Made by a program: the position numbers and the translations under genes. Under the pieces are notes generated by a model, which worked only from the letters and a program-made list of their open reading frames with translations, did not search any database and was not told where the DNA came from. 64,000 nt of DNA, from assembly GCA_036365515.1 (NCBI GenBank), contig CM070874.1:245514930-245578929 (forward strand), written 5' to 3'. Shown here piece after piece: positions 24,527 through 34,740 of the stretch. The DNA is from Torymus aiolomorphi. Lineage: Eukaryota > Arthropoda > Insecta > Hymenoptera > Torymidae. Positions within the stretch are counted from its first letter, which is position 1. Every line of letters starts with the position of its first letter.

Positions 24527-25791
24527 CAAATAAGTTTCCGCCGTTTTCAAGAGATGGCTCCACGACAAGATTACTTTGAAATCATCAGATGTAAAATATC
24601 AAATAGAAAGTTTGGACACCTGGCAATACATAACCTTAAACTACTATTGACTTTGTATTGGCAGTATACATTTTTTTTGTTCGAAAATGTCGAGTTTTGT
24701 ACTGAATAAGCATCATTTGCGGGAAGTTATGATTTATTTATTTCATTTAAAGAAATCTGCTGCTGAGGCGCATCGGTCGCTTGTAGAAGTTTACGGTGAT
24801 GCTGCTTTAAGTGAGAGAAGTTGTCGTGAGTGGTTTCAAAAGTTTAAAAACGGCGAGTTTGACGTGGAAGATAAAGAATGCGAAGGAAGGCCAGTTAAGT
24901 TCGAAGACGCTGAGTTAGAGGCATTATTGGACCAAGACTCATGCCAAACTGAAGAGCAGCTCGCAGAAAGCTTGGGAGTGACTCAACAAGCGATTTCACA
25001 ACGTCTCAAGACCATTGGTATGGTACAAAAGCAAGGAAATTGGGTTCCGCATGAAATGAAACCCAGAGACGTCGAGCGCCGTCTTTTCACGTGCGAGCAA
25101 CTTCTCCAAAGACAAAGTAGAAAGGGTTTTTTGCATCGAATAGTGACGGGGGATGAAAAGTGGATCTACTACGACAACCCAAAGCGTAGGAAATCATGAG
25201 GTAAGCCCGGCCATGTACCAACTTCAACGGCCAAACCGAATATTTATGGCAAAAAGTTAATGTTGTGCATTTGGTGGGATCAGCTCGGAGTAATCTATTA
25301 CGAGCTACTCCAGCCTAACGAAACGTCACTGGAGAACGTTATCAAGAGCAACTGTTGCAATTGAGCAGAGAATTTAAGCTTAAACGCCCCCAATATGCCA
25401 AAAGACATGAGAAAGTGATTTTTCAGCACGACAACGCTCGGTCACATGTTGCAAAAGTCGTCAAGGATACTTTGGAAGCTTTACAATGGGATGTCTTACC
25501 CCACCCGCCGTATTCACCAGACATTGCTCCTTCGGACTACCACTTGTTCCGGTCGATGGCTCACGTCCCGGTCAAGCAGCACTTCACTTCTTACGAAGAA
25601 GCCAAAAATTGGGTCGATTCATGGGTAGCCTCAAAAGATGAAGAGTTTTTTCGACGTGGCATTCGAATGCTGCCAGAAAGATGGCAAAAATGAGTAGCGA
25701 ATGACGGACAATATTTTGAATAAAATGTAACGTATATTTTTTTTATAATAAATTGATAATTTTTATAAAAAAAACGGCGGAAACTTATTTG
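24527..25791 (+). mobile_element. mariner element, mauritiana/Mos1-like, degraded
   Basis: 1265 bp with 21 bp inverted ends (CAAATAAGTTTCCGCC... at the left, its inverse at the right) and flanking TA on both sides, the standard mariner target. Length and layout are those of a full mariner. The transposase frame is broken. Confidence 0.93.
24687..25693 (+). pseudogene. mariner transposase, broken by a stop and a frameshift
   Basis: The first segment (24687-25199) begins MSSFVLNKHHLREVM, as in Mos1-like transposases. It carries the two helix-turn-helix regions and the first catalytic block (TGDEKWIYYDNPKR). An in-frame TGA at 25197-25199 stands where the family usually has Trp, consistent with TGG to TGA. 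Coding similarity continues past it, then shifts frame near 25325-25350. The second segment (25355-25693) carries FQHDNARSH and YSPDIAPSDYHLF, the second and third Asp of the DD34D triad, and ends LPERWQK. All three catalytic residues survive in sequence, but no full protein can be made. Confidence 0.93.
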
Positions 25792-26315
25792 TATTTACAA
25801 TACATTTTTACAACGGCTGTGGACGTCAGATCGCAAGTCGTGCACGCAGGCACAAGCGGGTTGGTGGCCGAGGACATTCTCCATCGTGAACGCCTTTTCG
25901 GTGATGCCCCCTCAGCCCTTGCTTCGTCAGCATGTCGCTCTCTCTCACTCCTCTGCCCCTCGCTCAATCTCTCTCGCTCTCGCTCTCTCTATCATGTGCG
26001 CACGGCAGTCATCGAATGCTGTGTCGACCGGAGCTCTAACGCGCATGCGCTCTGAAGGCTACACTTGGAGAGTGCTGCGGTTGCCATTAGAGAAGGCCTT
26101 CTGCTGCTGTCCCCGATGTCATCGGCGAGATATAGCTGCAGACTTTAAGGTTATGTTTTCTCCTGTTTGAGTTAAAATGGCGATACGACGGGAGAGGCAA
26201 CCGAGACCAGGAAGATGCGAGAGAGACCGTCGAGAGGCTAAGCGACTAAGCCTTGGGGTATCGCAATTCTAAATATTGTAACATCAAAAGTTGATGGTAC
26301 AATATTAATATTGTT
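25792..26315. other. non-coding sequence between mariner and foldback
   Basis: GC-richer than its surroundings up to about 26260, with CT-rich runs. The open frames at 25753-26170 show no domain and are likely chance. Confidence 0.4.
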
Positions 26316-26600
26316 ACTTCTTTAGTTGCCCAATGCAACTAACGTTTTTACAACCTTAAAATAGAAAGACAAGTGTCATACATAGATGTCTCTTATAAAC
26401 AACTAGTCTTAAGGCGACTGTACATTACTTCTGTCTAACTTGCTAAAAAACTTGTCCGAAATCTTATTTACCCACAGTCTATATTTATGTATGACACTGC
26501 TCTTTCTATTTTTTCTTTCTATTAAAGAGTATAAGCTATAAGGTTGTAAAAACGTAAGAGGCATTGGGCAACTCAAGAAGTGGCAATATCAATATCTAGA
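26316..26600. repeat. foldback/MITE, about 285 bp
   Basis: The ends pair as inverted repeats: CTTCTTTAGTTGCCCAATGC...GTTTTTACAACCTTA on the left and TAAGGTTGTAAAAAC...GCATTGGGCAACTCAAGAAG on the right. Pairing continues inward to AGTGTCATACAT / ATGTATGACACT. No ORF. It lies within the arms of the 23.2-29.0 kb inverted repeat. Confidence 0.85.
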
Positions 26601-27371
26601 ATTATAACATCATTTGCCATTTTCAGATAAGTAGCTTCCTTTTTTAAATAAATACTCATGAATATTATAGTTTGTAAAACTTTAACACTTTGTTTGGATC
26701 TCTTTTTTACAGGATCTTTGGAGTACATCTGTTTGAAGAACAATTTAAATAGTAGCTATACGATAAAATTTTTAGATATTGGTTAAAACTATTATTTCTT
26801 GATAACGGTAGATTATTCCGAAGGTATGTATCAGCAACTATGTTTCAAACAAATTAAAAAATTGGACAATTGTCTTATCGGATAACACTATATTAAAAAG
26901 TTCCAAAAATATTGGTAGTAATATAAGCACAGTTATTAGATTTAATTTACTTTTACAATTGAGGTTCATAATAAATTATATAGCACACGAATATTTATAT
27001 TTTAAAAATGAATGTAAAACTTAAAATATTAAATGAACTTATTACTTTTTATATTTAGAATAAAGCGATTGTAGTTAAAAAAATATGATCAATGGTAGAT
27101 AACCCGTTTTTTCATTTTGTTCAATTTTATAATGGAGATACATGAAAGCTTTAATAACATCCGGATGTTTATTTTTAAAAAGCAATTGTAAAACTTACAT
27201 ATTAAACAAATGGAATACAATTTAAAATTGTAATAAAGCAAAACATATTTTGAATTGATTCAGACTACTCGTAAAAAACGGTGATTGGATTAAGTGATTC
27301 AGGAAATTATTGCGTTGTTTCTGGTTAGCTAGGTATTCTACATTGATTGATAAATTTATTTACTATTTCCA
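26601..27371. other. AT-rich non-coding stretch
   Basis: No gene or repeat recognised between the foldback and the right arm of the large inverted repeat. Confidence 0.4.
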
Positions 27372-27788
27372 TGTTATAAAAATGTTTCTTGTATTTTCAA
27401 GTTCATAACAGAAGTAGCTGACGAAAAGTTTAAGCAAGAAATTTTGATAATAAAGCTTTGTTAAGGGAACATTTTTTTTTTAAAGAATTGACGGTTATGC
27501 TTTACATTGTGATTTATAAATTTTGTGACGGCCTTGGCCGAGCCCCTGCGAAGCATGCAGTGGCATGCAAAGCGTATGCGTTCTGTTATGCGAGCGCACA
27601 AATACCCACGTACGTGCGCGCTCCCTCTCCTCGCCGCCTACGCTCTGATGTAGCTATCCCACACGCCATCCCTACTCCCGGCGAGGACTGTGCAGCGCTT
27701 CTGCGAAGAGAATTCGTAATCCAAGTACAGCGGGACTATGAGTGGGAGACAATACAAGCGAGAGAGAGATGAATAGACCTCTCTCGGG

Positions 27789-27796
27789 TATAAAAG
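27789..27796 (+). promoter_or_regulatory. TATA box in the solo LTR
   Basis: GGGTATAAAAGCCC, followed about 110 bp later by an AATAAA signal. This is a typical U3-R layout for an LTR promoter. Confidence 0.5.
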
Positions 27797-27989
27797 CCCA
27801 CAGTGCAGCACGACAAGCACGCATTTGCTCACGGAGCAGACAATACACACGAGCTCTGCTCCGCCTAGCTTGCTCGTGTTAACATTGTATTCTATGTGCG
27901 TCAATAAAGCAAAATATATATAGCACTTATGCTTTCTTATTATAATCAATACCGCATTCACTCTCTACCCACCTACCCTCCCCCCAGGC

Positions 27990-28315
27990 TCAAACAGACG
28001 ACTCGTCAGACCCTCCTGCATAGATCCGCTCCTACCTTCACAGCTTAGAGGAAGGGCACTTCGGTCCCCGATCTTCCATCCATATCTCCGGCTCGAATAG
28101 GCGGCTCATCAGACCCTCCTGCTTAGATCCGCATCCTCCAACGGCTTAGAGAATGGGCACTTCGGACCCCGACCTTGCACCCGTATTTCCCTCCTGCTTA
28201 GACCAGCATTACCCAACGGCTTAAAGGAAGGGCACTTCGGTCCCCGGCCCTGTACCCATACTTTCCTGGTATCAAAAGACGACTCGTCGAACCCACCTGC
28301 CTGGATACGTCCTCC
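27990..28315 (+). repeat. tandem repeat of about 100 bp, three diverged units
   Basis: GGGCACTTCGGTCCCCG-type boxes occur near 28045, 28155 and 28228. GACGACTCGTC / GGCGGCTCATC boxes begin units near 27995, 28100 and 28271. It lies in the downstream part of the solo LTR. The minus-strand frame at 28109-28324 reflects the repeat. Confidence 0.8.
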
Positions 28316-28396
28316 CCTTATCATATCCTTGCATGCGCTATCAGAACTTATAGCCTGTGTCCAAATGAACCACGTGCAGTAGAATTAGAGTCTTCC

Positions 28397-28545
28397 CTGT
28401 TGAAAATATCCATGTGGATTTTACACTGATTTCCACATGGAATCGACGTGGAATCCATATGAAATCCGTATAGATTCCATATGGATTCCATATGGATTCC
28501 ATGTGGAAATCAATGTAAAATCCACATGGATATTTTCAACAGGGT
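28397..28545. mobile_element. palindromic MITE, about 150 bp
   Basis: Near-perfect inverted repeat: CCCTGTTGAAAATATCCATG at one end and its inverse at the other, with GGATTTTACA and TGATTTCCACATGG also paired. The centre is made of ATATGGATTCC-like units in both directions. It is nested in the solo LTR. Confidence 0.85.
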
Positions 28546-29033
28546 TCCCTTTGAATATTTAATTCTCCAATTAAATTCAACTTATGCACGTTACAATTTC
28601 ATGTCAATATTCATTGTGACGACTATACATTATAAATTAATGGTCTAATGTAGATGGTACTCATTGAAAAGTACTGTTAAAACAGTAATATTTCATAGAT
28701 TACACCTATTTAGTTATTTGCCAATACTTGCTTCGACTGATACTGAATATGACCCCCCATTTAAGTGTTTTTTTTATTTACATTTTTAAGTAATTTAACC
28801 TGCTATAACTTTTTACAGAAAAATTTAGACCCCAGCTGAAAATTCCAATACCATACGTAGCGCTGGGATCTCATTTCAGAGGTTCTCCGTCAACGGCACT
28901 TTGTCATTTTTCACGGCATTAACCTGACCAAAATTTTACCTATTTTTACTCACAATTGAGAAACTTTTTGACATACAATATGCTATATAAAAAGTTTCAA
29001 CTTTTTAACCAAAAAAAAAATCACAAATATTAA

Positions 29034-29960
29034 GGAGTTGCCATATAAGAATGTCCGGGTGAGAAGCTGCCTCGTGGTGTGCTCAAAGCATCGAGCGCCG
29101 GTGAGAAAAATGCCGCTTGAGTATCACCGACGTGTGAGAAGTTTCCGTGTGAGAACACCAGTGAAGCCTCCTCCTTGAGAGCAGCCTCCAAAGTGCAGCA
29201 GATGCCGTTTGAGTTTCACCGCCGTGTGAGAATTACTGCCGCACTAGAAGATGCCGCACGAGCAGTCCAAGCACTTCGTGGCAAGCACGCAATGAATTAT
29301 ACCGTATGATCGTAGCCGCGTGAGCCAATGCCGTATGATATCCATGTGGAGAGAGTGAAAAAGATCACACTTGAGTCCATCCGATGAGAATTGCCGAGGA
29401 TGTCCGCACTGAATCTCCACGTGGCCTACTGTTGCATGAGTGGAGTTTGAGAAGAGGAAGAATGCCACACTTGAGTCCATCCGGTGTGAGAGCTGCCGAA
29501 CTTCTACACTGAAACTCTCCACGAGGCCGACCGTTTCAGAGAGAGAGCCTGACTGTAATGGGAACGCCGTGTGTGCCGGCCATACGGCCTCTTGGCGAGC
29601 ACGCCGACCAGACGAAGAGATGAGTTGAGTAGACCGAATGAGTGAGAGTCGGCCGTGCGGCCTCGTGGCGAGCCCGCCGTCCAGATTAATTAGACGACAG
29701 ACTGAATGAGCACTTCCGTCTTCTTCCTCGTCTCGTTGTTCCCGAGGAGTGAGTCAAATCACCGTCTCTCTCATTTACATGTGTAAGCATGAGAGAGACA
29801 GTATGATTTTTGCTGTACTCGGCTAATCAGTGTAGCGATTCAGCTGTTCCGCAGAGAGCAGCTGATGAGTGCTGCCGTCGCGCGGCCGCCTGCTGAGTTA
29901 TCCCTCAGTCGCGCAACCGCGGGAAATTCAAAACTTGATATTTCCCAAACAAGAATAAAT
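29034..29960 (+). repeat. degenerate internal repeats and direct repeat copy 2
   Basis: 29240-29960 is the partner of 23870-24330. The block also repeats internally: CACACTTGAGTCCATCCG(A/G) with TGAGAATTGCCGA / TGAGAGCTGCCGA at about 29365 and 29466, each followed by ACTGAA(T/A)CTC and GGCC. The frames at 29244-29628 show no domain. Non-coding repeat, perhaps the leader or LTR of the copia fragment that follows. Confidence 0.6.
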
Positions 29961-29962
29961 AT

Positions 29963-30060
29963 AATGGATTCCAAGTGGGTGTTTAAACGTAAAACTAATG
30001 CAAATAATAAGGTGAATTTTAAGGCGCGATTAGTTATTCGTGGTTTCAAAGATAATAACT
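29963..30060 (+). pseudogene. copia RT fragment, part 1 (before the Penelope insertion)
   Basis: MDSKWVFKRKTNANNK and FKARLVIRGF are the start of a copia-type RT domain (compare VKWVYKRK and KARLVVRGF in the copia at 17.2-22.3 kb). Coding breaks off at GATAATAACT (30051-30060), followed by a T-run. The RT resumes at about 33572 after the Penelope-like insertion. Confidence 0.85.
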
Positions 30061-30559
30061 TTTTTTTTTTTTTTTTCTTAAGGGAATCGATGAAATAATG
30101 AGTACACAAGATAATTTAATGCATTCTGTGCAACGTTTCGGTAATACAATTATTACCTTCTTATTTTATTTTATTTTAAATTTTGTGGAAAATTTTAATA
30201 AAAATTTTAACATCACAATAATAAATTAATACATAAACCAACACAATAATAAATTAACACGTAATCATGAATTAACACAATAATAAATTAACACGTGATA
30301 ATAAATTAACACGTAAATTAAGCAAAAGCAGTCAAGAGTTTAAAAAAGAAGAACCGAGATGTTGATACTTTAACCTGTCAAACGTAAGTGAAATAAAAAC
30401 AAAATTGAGATTTGAATTCGGCAGAACGACAACTGTCATGTGTACAAACGTCGAATTCAAATCTACATGATCATTTCGGGCCACTAGGCCCTATGGCGGC
30501 AAATTTGAATTGAATATATAAGGACTAGAGTTTAAAATTTTTTATTTATTTTTTATTTT

Positions 30560-31695
30560 TGTAACAACTGATTATAATGTGTACTTAAATTTTGAGTGTC
30601 TTCTTTAATGTTTATAGCATTATCTTGTAAACGTATGTGAATCATTTCTGAAATTAATCTTTTTCTCCAGTTACTTTCATTATCTAAAATTTGGACGTTG
30701 TCAAATTCAAATTCATGATTATTTATGGTCATATGTTCATTAATAACACATTATTTGTCTACTTTTTTTGTATTGGCAATATGTTCATTAACTCTCACTT
30801 TCAGCATACGTTTACTTTCTCCTACGTATGTTGCGTTACAATCTTTACAGTCAATTTTGTACACTATATTCGGTTGCTCATTTTTTTCCGTTTTATCCTT
30901 TCCTCTAATGATAAATTGATTTAAATTATTTTCTATTTTTGGTATTGTTCTTATACCTAGATTACTTAAACTGTGGGAAACCTTCTCAAAAAATCTTGGT
31001 ATATATCGTAAACTGATGTAAGTTTTGTATCTATTATTATTATTGTTATTATTATTCTTGTTATTATTAGTATATTTTATTTTATTAATTCTTTTTTTAA
31101 TATGAAATTCAATCAATTTGATTGGATATGAATTATTTAGTAAAAAATTTTTAATTAATTGTACATTTTTTTCCTGAAATCTTACATCGGCAAGTAACAA
31201 GGCCCTGTCCGTTAAATTATATACCATTGCTCTCTTTTGGCTTATCGGGTGATCGGACTGAAAATTTAAAAACCTTCCCGAAAAGGTCGGTTTGTGATAC
31301 CAATTCGTAATAATACGTTCTTTTTCTCTAATTAGTTTAACTTCTAAAAATTAATTTGTCCATTTTCTTCAACTTCATGTGTAAATTTCAATCTTTCATG
31401 ATAAGAGTTGAACACATCAAGAGTATCCTTTATTTTATTTTTTGGTATGCACATAATAATGTCATCTACATATCTGTAATAAAAACCCGGTTTAAATTTA
31501 AGCTTTTTTAAACACTCATCTTCCAAATCAACCATCACAATATCAGCAAATATAGGGCTGATGGGACTACCCATAGGGAAGCCAAATATTTGCTGATAGT
31601 ACTGGCCATCGTATTGAAAAAAAGTGTTTTTCATAAGAAACTCAGATATATCTATAATTTCATTAAGTGGTATATCATATTTTGTCTTAATGTGT
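30560..31695 (-). pseudogene. Penelope-like RT and GIY-YIG endonuclease, 5' truncated and frameshifted
   Basis: 31344-31634 encodes the RT palm: GFPMGSPISPIFADIVM and the active site YRYVDDIIMC. The frame is lost near 31344; the thumb region continues (NWYHKPTFSGRFLNF in the intervening frame). 30751-31227 then carries RFFEKVSHSLSNLGI and the GIY-YIG start, IVYKIDCKDCNATYVGES, with the Cys pair typical of Penelope-like endonucleases. C-terminal coding (RLISEMIHIRLQDN) runs on in another frame to about 30570. The RT N-terminus is absent: upstream sequence is the inverted flank. Function would be target-primed reverse transcription; this copy is dead. Confidence 0.9.
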
Positions 31696-31828
31696 CTTTT
31701 TTAAAATCTTGACTGCTTTTGCTTAATTTACGTGTTAATTTATTATTGTGTTAATTTATTATTACGTGTTAATTTATTATTGTGTTAATTCATTATTACG
31801 TGTTAATTTATTATTGTGTTGGTTTATA

Positions 31829-33122
31829 CGAGGGTCATTTGATAAGTACCTAACCTACAAATGAAAACACCAAAATTTTACAAAATATAAAATTTATTTT
31901 TTAATGCAGTCTCCTTTTAGTTGAATACACTTGGTCCAGCGGTGTTCCAATTTTTTTAACCCCGTTGAAAAAAATGTTTTCTCTTGGTTTGCAAAATAGG
32001 CCTCCGTGGCGGCGATTATTTCGTTATTGGAGTGGAATCTCTTCCCGGCGAGCGAATTTTTTAGGTTCGGAAACAAAAAAAAGTCGCACGGAGCCAAATC
32101 TGGAGAATACGGTGGATGGGGCAGCAGTTCGTAGCGTAATTCGACCAATTTAGCCGTGGCGAGTGCAGAAGTGTGAGCCGGTGCATTATCGTGGTGGAAA
32201 AGCACTTTCTTTTTAGACAAATGGGGCCGTTTTTCTTCTAACACGGCGTCAAATCGGCTCAATAGTTCGGCGTAGTACTGTCCTGTGACCGTTTTGCCCT
32301 TCTCCAGATAGTCAATAAAAATCATACCTTGAGAATCCCAGAAAACAGTGGCCATCACCTTTCCGGCCGACGGGACCGTCTTCGCCTTCTTCGGAGTAGG
32401 TTCACCAGGTAAGGTCCACTGTTTTGACTGCTCCTTGGTCTCTGGAGTGTAGTAGTGAATCCATGTTTCGTCGACGGTCACGTAACGACGCAAAAACTCT
32501 TTTGGATTGCGATTAAACAGCTCCAAACACTGCTCTGAACTGGTCACACGGATGCGCTTGTTGTCTGCAGTCAGCAAACGCGGCATCCACCTTGCTGACA
32601 GCTTCCTCATGCCTAAAATCTCATGTAGGATATGCCACACGCGTTCTTCTGAGATGCCTACTATCGCAGCTATCTCGTGCACCTTTAATCGGCGGTCTGA
32701 CAAAACGATATCGTGTATTTTTCTTACGTTCTCCTCCGTAGTGGCTGTTTTCGGAGCACCTGGGCGTGGATCATCAAAAACCGACGTACGACCACGTTGA
32801 AACTCATTATACCAAAATTTAACGGTCGCCATCGAAGGAGAAGCATCCCCATACACTGCATCCAAGCGTTCTTTAATTTCACTGCGCGATTTCCCTTCCA
32901 AAAACAAGAATCGAATCACCGACCGATATTGTTCTTCCTCCATTTTTTCAAAAATCAACGGACACATTTGCTTTCACACGCTCTCAAAAATAAACTACAA
33001 CTCTGATCCGGCTGAAATTTCGTCTGTAACCGTTTACAGGAAGATACTGCACTGTAGTGTATTTCTGGTGCGATAGTGGCACCATCTGGCGGTGAGGCTA
33101 GGTACTTGTCAAATAACCCTCG
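31829..33122 (-). mobile_element. mariner element, apparently intact
   Basis: 1294 bp, ends CGAGGGTCATTTGATAAG... and its inverse (two to three mismatches over the outer 27 bp), flanked by TA on both sides (31827-31828 and 33123-33124). It is inserted in one arm of the Penelope-like element. The internal transposase frame is uninterrupted, making this the most intact DNA transposon in the window. Confidence 0.95.
31894..32943 (-). CDS. mariner transposase (DD34D), intact frame
   Basis: 349 residues if translation starts at the Met of MEEEQYRSVIRF, matching the usual N-terminus of the family. An upstream in-frame ATG at 32967 would add eight residues. It would cut and paste the element in the nucleus at TA sites. 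The N-terminal third has two helix-turn-helix regions (KSRSEIKERLDAVYGD, and KVHEIAAIVGISEERV). The linker has the RW(M/V)PRLLT block. The catalytic triad counted on the 357-residue frame is D166 (TVDETWIHYY), D260 (FHHDNAPAH) and D295 (YSPDLAPCDFFLF), with exactly 34 residues between the last two. There are no stops or frameshifts. It differs in subfamily from the mariner at 24527-25791. Activity cannot be judged from one copy. Confidence 0.95.
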   Translation of the reverse strand: MEEEQYRSVIRFLFLEGKSRSEIKERLDAVYGDASPSMATVKFWYNEFQRGRTSVFDDPRPGAPKTATTEENVRKIHDIVLSDRRLKVHEIAAIVGISEERVWHILHEILGMRKLSARWMPRLLTADNKRIRVTSSEQCLELFNRNPKEFLRRYVTVDETWIHYYTPETKEQSKQWTLPGEPTPKKAKTVPSAGKVMATVFWDSQGMIFIDYLEKGKTVTGQYYAELLSRFDAVLEEKRPHLSKKKVLFHHDNAPAHTSALATAKLVELRYELLPHPPYSPDLAPCDFFLFPNLKNSLAGKRFHSNNEIIAATEAYFANQEKTFFSTGLKKLEHRWTKCIQLKGDCIKK

Positions 33123-33571
33123 TAAATTAATTTATTATTGTGATGTTAAAATTTTTATTAAAATTTTCTACAAAATTTAAAATAAAATAAAATAAGAAGG
33201 ACTGGAGGTAAAAAATATATTTAATTATTAACTGGCTGAGTTCAATTTTTGTGCAAAAAAAAACATATATGTTTTTGTTGTTTTTTCTAGATCACTACTT
33301 GTGCTTATAATTATTCGATACTTTATACCCTTGACTACACCAAATAATATGGTAAGAATGTCTGACTATCTTTGTAAATAGAGAACTACTTTGACATATT
33401 GTAAAATAATAAGCTCGATAATAAGTTAAATAAATTTACAGTGCTTGATAAAAGTAATAATTGTATTACCGAAACGTTGCACAGAATGAATTAAATTATC
33501 TTGTGTACTCATTATTTCATCGATTCCCTTAAGAAATACAATGAACACGGGTGATAAAGTCAACTACGATA

Positions 33572-34740
33572 ATAATAACTGTTATAAACTGCGAGAAACT
33601 TATGCCTTAGTATCAAGATTGCCATTGGTGAGAGTAATGATAGCGATAATTAATAAATACAATCTTGAAGTCTGTCAATTAGATGTTAAGCCTATTTTCT
33701 TAAACAGGTTTATAGATAAGAAAATATAATATATGGATTTGCCCGAAGGAATAGCCATTATTGAAAAACACAGTAAAGATAAAGTGTGTAAAATTCAAAA
33801 GGCACTTTAGGCCGTGCGGATTAGTTCCAAAAGATGGAATGATAGATTTACACAAGCAGCTCTCAGTATGAACTTAAGAAACTCTGATTTGGAACCTTGT
33901 TTGTTTACCTGGAGAGAAAAGGATAGGTTCTTGATTTTACTACTATATGTTGAATATGTTGATAACATTCTAGTAGCGAGAAATGATTCTGAAAAATTAA
34001 ACGAGGTGAAAACTAAATTAAATGTCGAGTTTGAGATGCGCACAATTATTGATTCAAAGGAATTTTTAGGAATAACAATCAGGCGAGATCGCAACAGACG
34101 AATAACTAGGTCGAATCAAGAAAAATATATTGACAAAATTTTGGAAAGATTAGGTTTTACTGAATCACATCCTCAGAGAGCATCCATGATAACTACCCAG
34201 ATGTCTAATCAGGAGAGGAAGACAAGAGAGTGTGAGTAAAATGATGATTTGTTAAACCAAAACAAGAGAAAATATTTCTTATCGTGAAGCTGTAGGTTGC
34301 CTGATCTACCTGGCGGGTGCAACTAGGGCGGATATCTCTTATGCCGTAAATTTTTTAAGTAGGTTTCAGGTGAACCCCACTGAAAAGGGCTAGAAAATGG
34401 TAAAAAGAGTTTTCTGACATTTAAAGGGACCAAAAAGTATATGCTTAAGATATTCAGGTGAGACAGACAGTATGGAAACATCCTCTGATACGAGCTTTGC
34501 TGATTGTGAAGACGCACGGACTACTTGTAGCTTCGCAGTAAAAATTTTTGGTGATACTATATGCTGCCGAACGCATAAACAGCCCTATGTGACTTTGTTC
34601 ACTTGTGAAGCGGAGTGACTCTGAGTGAAACATATCAAGAAGAAGTATCCATCCTATAACTCCATAAAGCTGATAATAGACAACTCTCTCCCACCTATTA
34701 CTTTACAGGGCGATAATAAAGTTGTACTGAGAGAAGAATT
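33572..34740 (+). pseudogene. copia RT/RNase H fragment, part 2 (after the Penelope insertion)
   Basis: RT continues from 29963-30060: LRETYALVSRLPLVRVMIAI and NLEVCQLDVKPIFLN, then DLPEGIAI and KVCKIQKAL, followed by stops and frame changes. 33814-34239 carries the palm with LLLYVEYVDNILVARND (family norm is YVDD; here VDN, an altered active site) and SKEFLGI. RNase H traces continue to about 34740 (ARADISYAVNFLSRFQV, TSFADCEDARTT). Multiple stops show an old, dead copy, far more decayed than the copia at 17.2-22.3 kb. Confidence 0.85.

Larger units (their letters stand above)
27524..28595 (+). mobile_element. probable solo LTR, Ty3/gypsy-like
   Basis: A 1072 bp insertion with ends TGTGACGG...CGTTACA, flanked on both sides by ATTT (27520-27523 and 28596-28599). 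The uninterrupted sequence is seen in the opposite arm of the inverted repeat (23.65-23.72 kb), which has one ATTT and no insert. Inside are TATAAAAG (27789-27796) and AATAAA (27903-27908), in LTR-like order and spacing. It contains a 100 bp-class tandem repeat and a palindromic MITE. Gypsy assignment rests on the 4 bp duplication only. Confidence 0.7.
23222..29033. repeat. large interrupted inverted repeat, about 600 bp arms
   Basis: The left arm is 23222-23840. The right arm is split into 27372-27523 and 28596-29033 by an inserted LTR. Matching stretches include GAAACTTTTTATAT, AATTTTGGTCAG, ATATTCATTGTGA, TTTAAGCAAGAAATTTTGAT and its inverse, and TTATAAAAATGTTTCTT. Arms look about 85% similar by eye. 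Between them lie a GA tract, a dead mariner and a foldback element. It could be an old DNA transposon with long inverted ends or a local inverted duplication. Confidence 0.75.
30061..33571 (-). mobile_element. Penelope-like element with inverted flanking copies, nested in copia
   Basis: A GIY-YIG-type Penelope-like element lies on the minus strand inside a copia RT. The flanks share ATAATAACT (30052-30060 and about 33572-33580), likely the target duplication. The left junction is a 16-17 base T-run, a poly-A tail on the element strand. The ends form an inverted repeat: 30079-30350 pairs with 31697-31826 plus 33123-33539, the latter interrupted by a mariner (31829-33122). One arm carries about 240 bp (33206-33445) that the other lacks. 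Such inverted partial copies (pseudo-LTRs) are known in Penelope-like elements. Confidence 0.85.

Noticed and set aside
25753..26170. Overlapping ORFs in a GC-richer block near the dead mariner
   Set aside because: Ser/Leu/Arg-rich text from CT-rich simple sequence, open in several frames, with no domain.
27990..28315. Possible CRISPR-like array
   Set aside because: The repeats are contiguous diverged minisatellite units without unique spacers, and the sequence is eukaryotic. The same holds for the 30 bp repeat at 54718-54905.
29855..29940. CTGATGAG followed later by GAAA, as in a hammerhead ribozyme
   Set aside because: The two boxes are about 70 bases apart with no convincing stem II, and the sister copy near 24165 lacks the GAAA.
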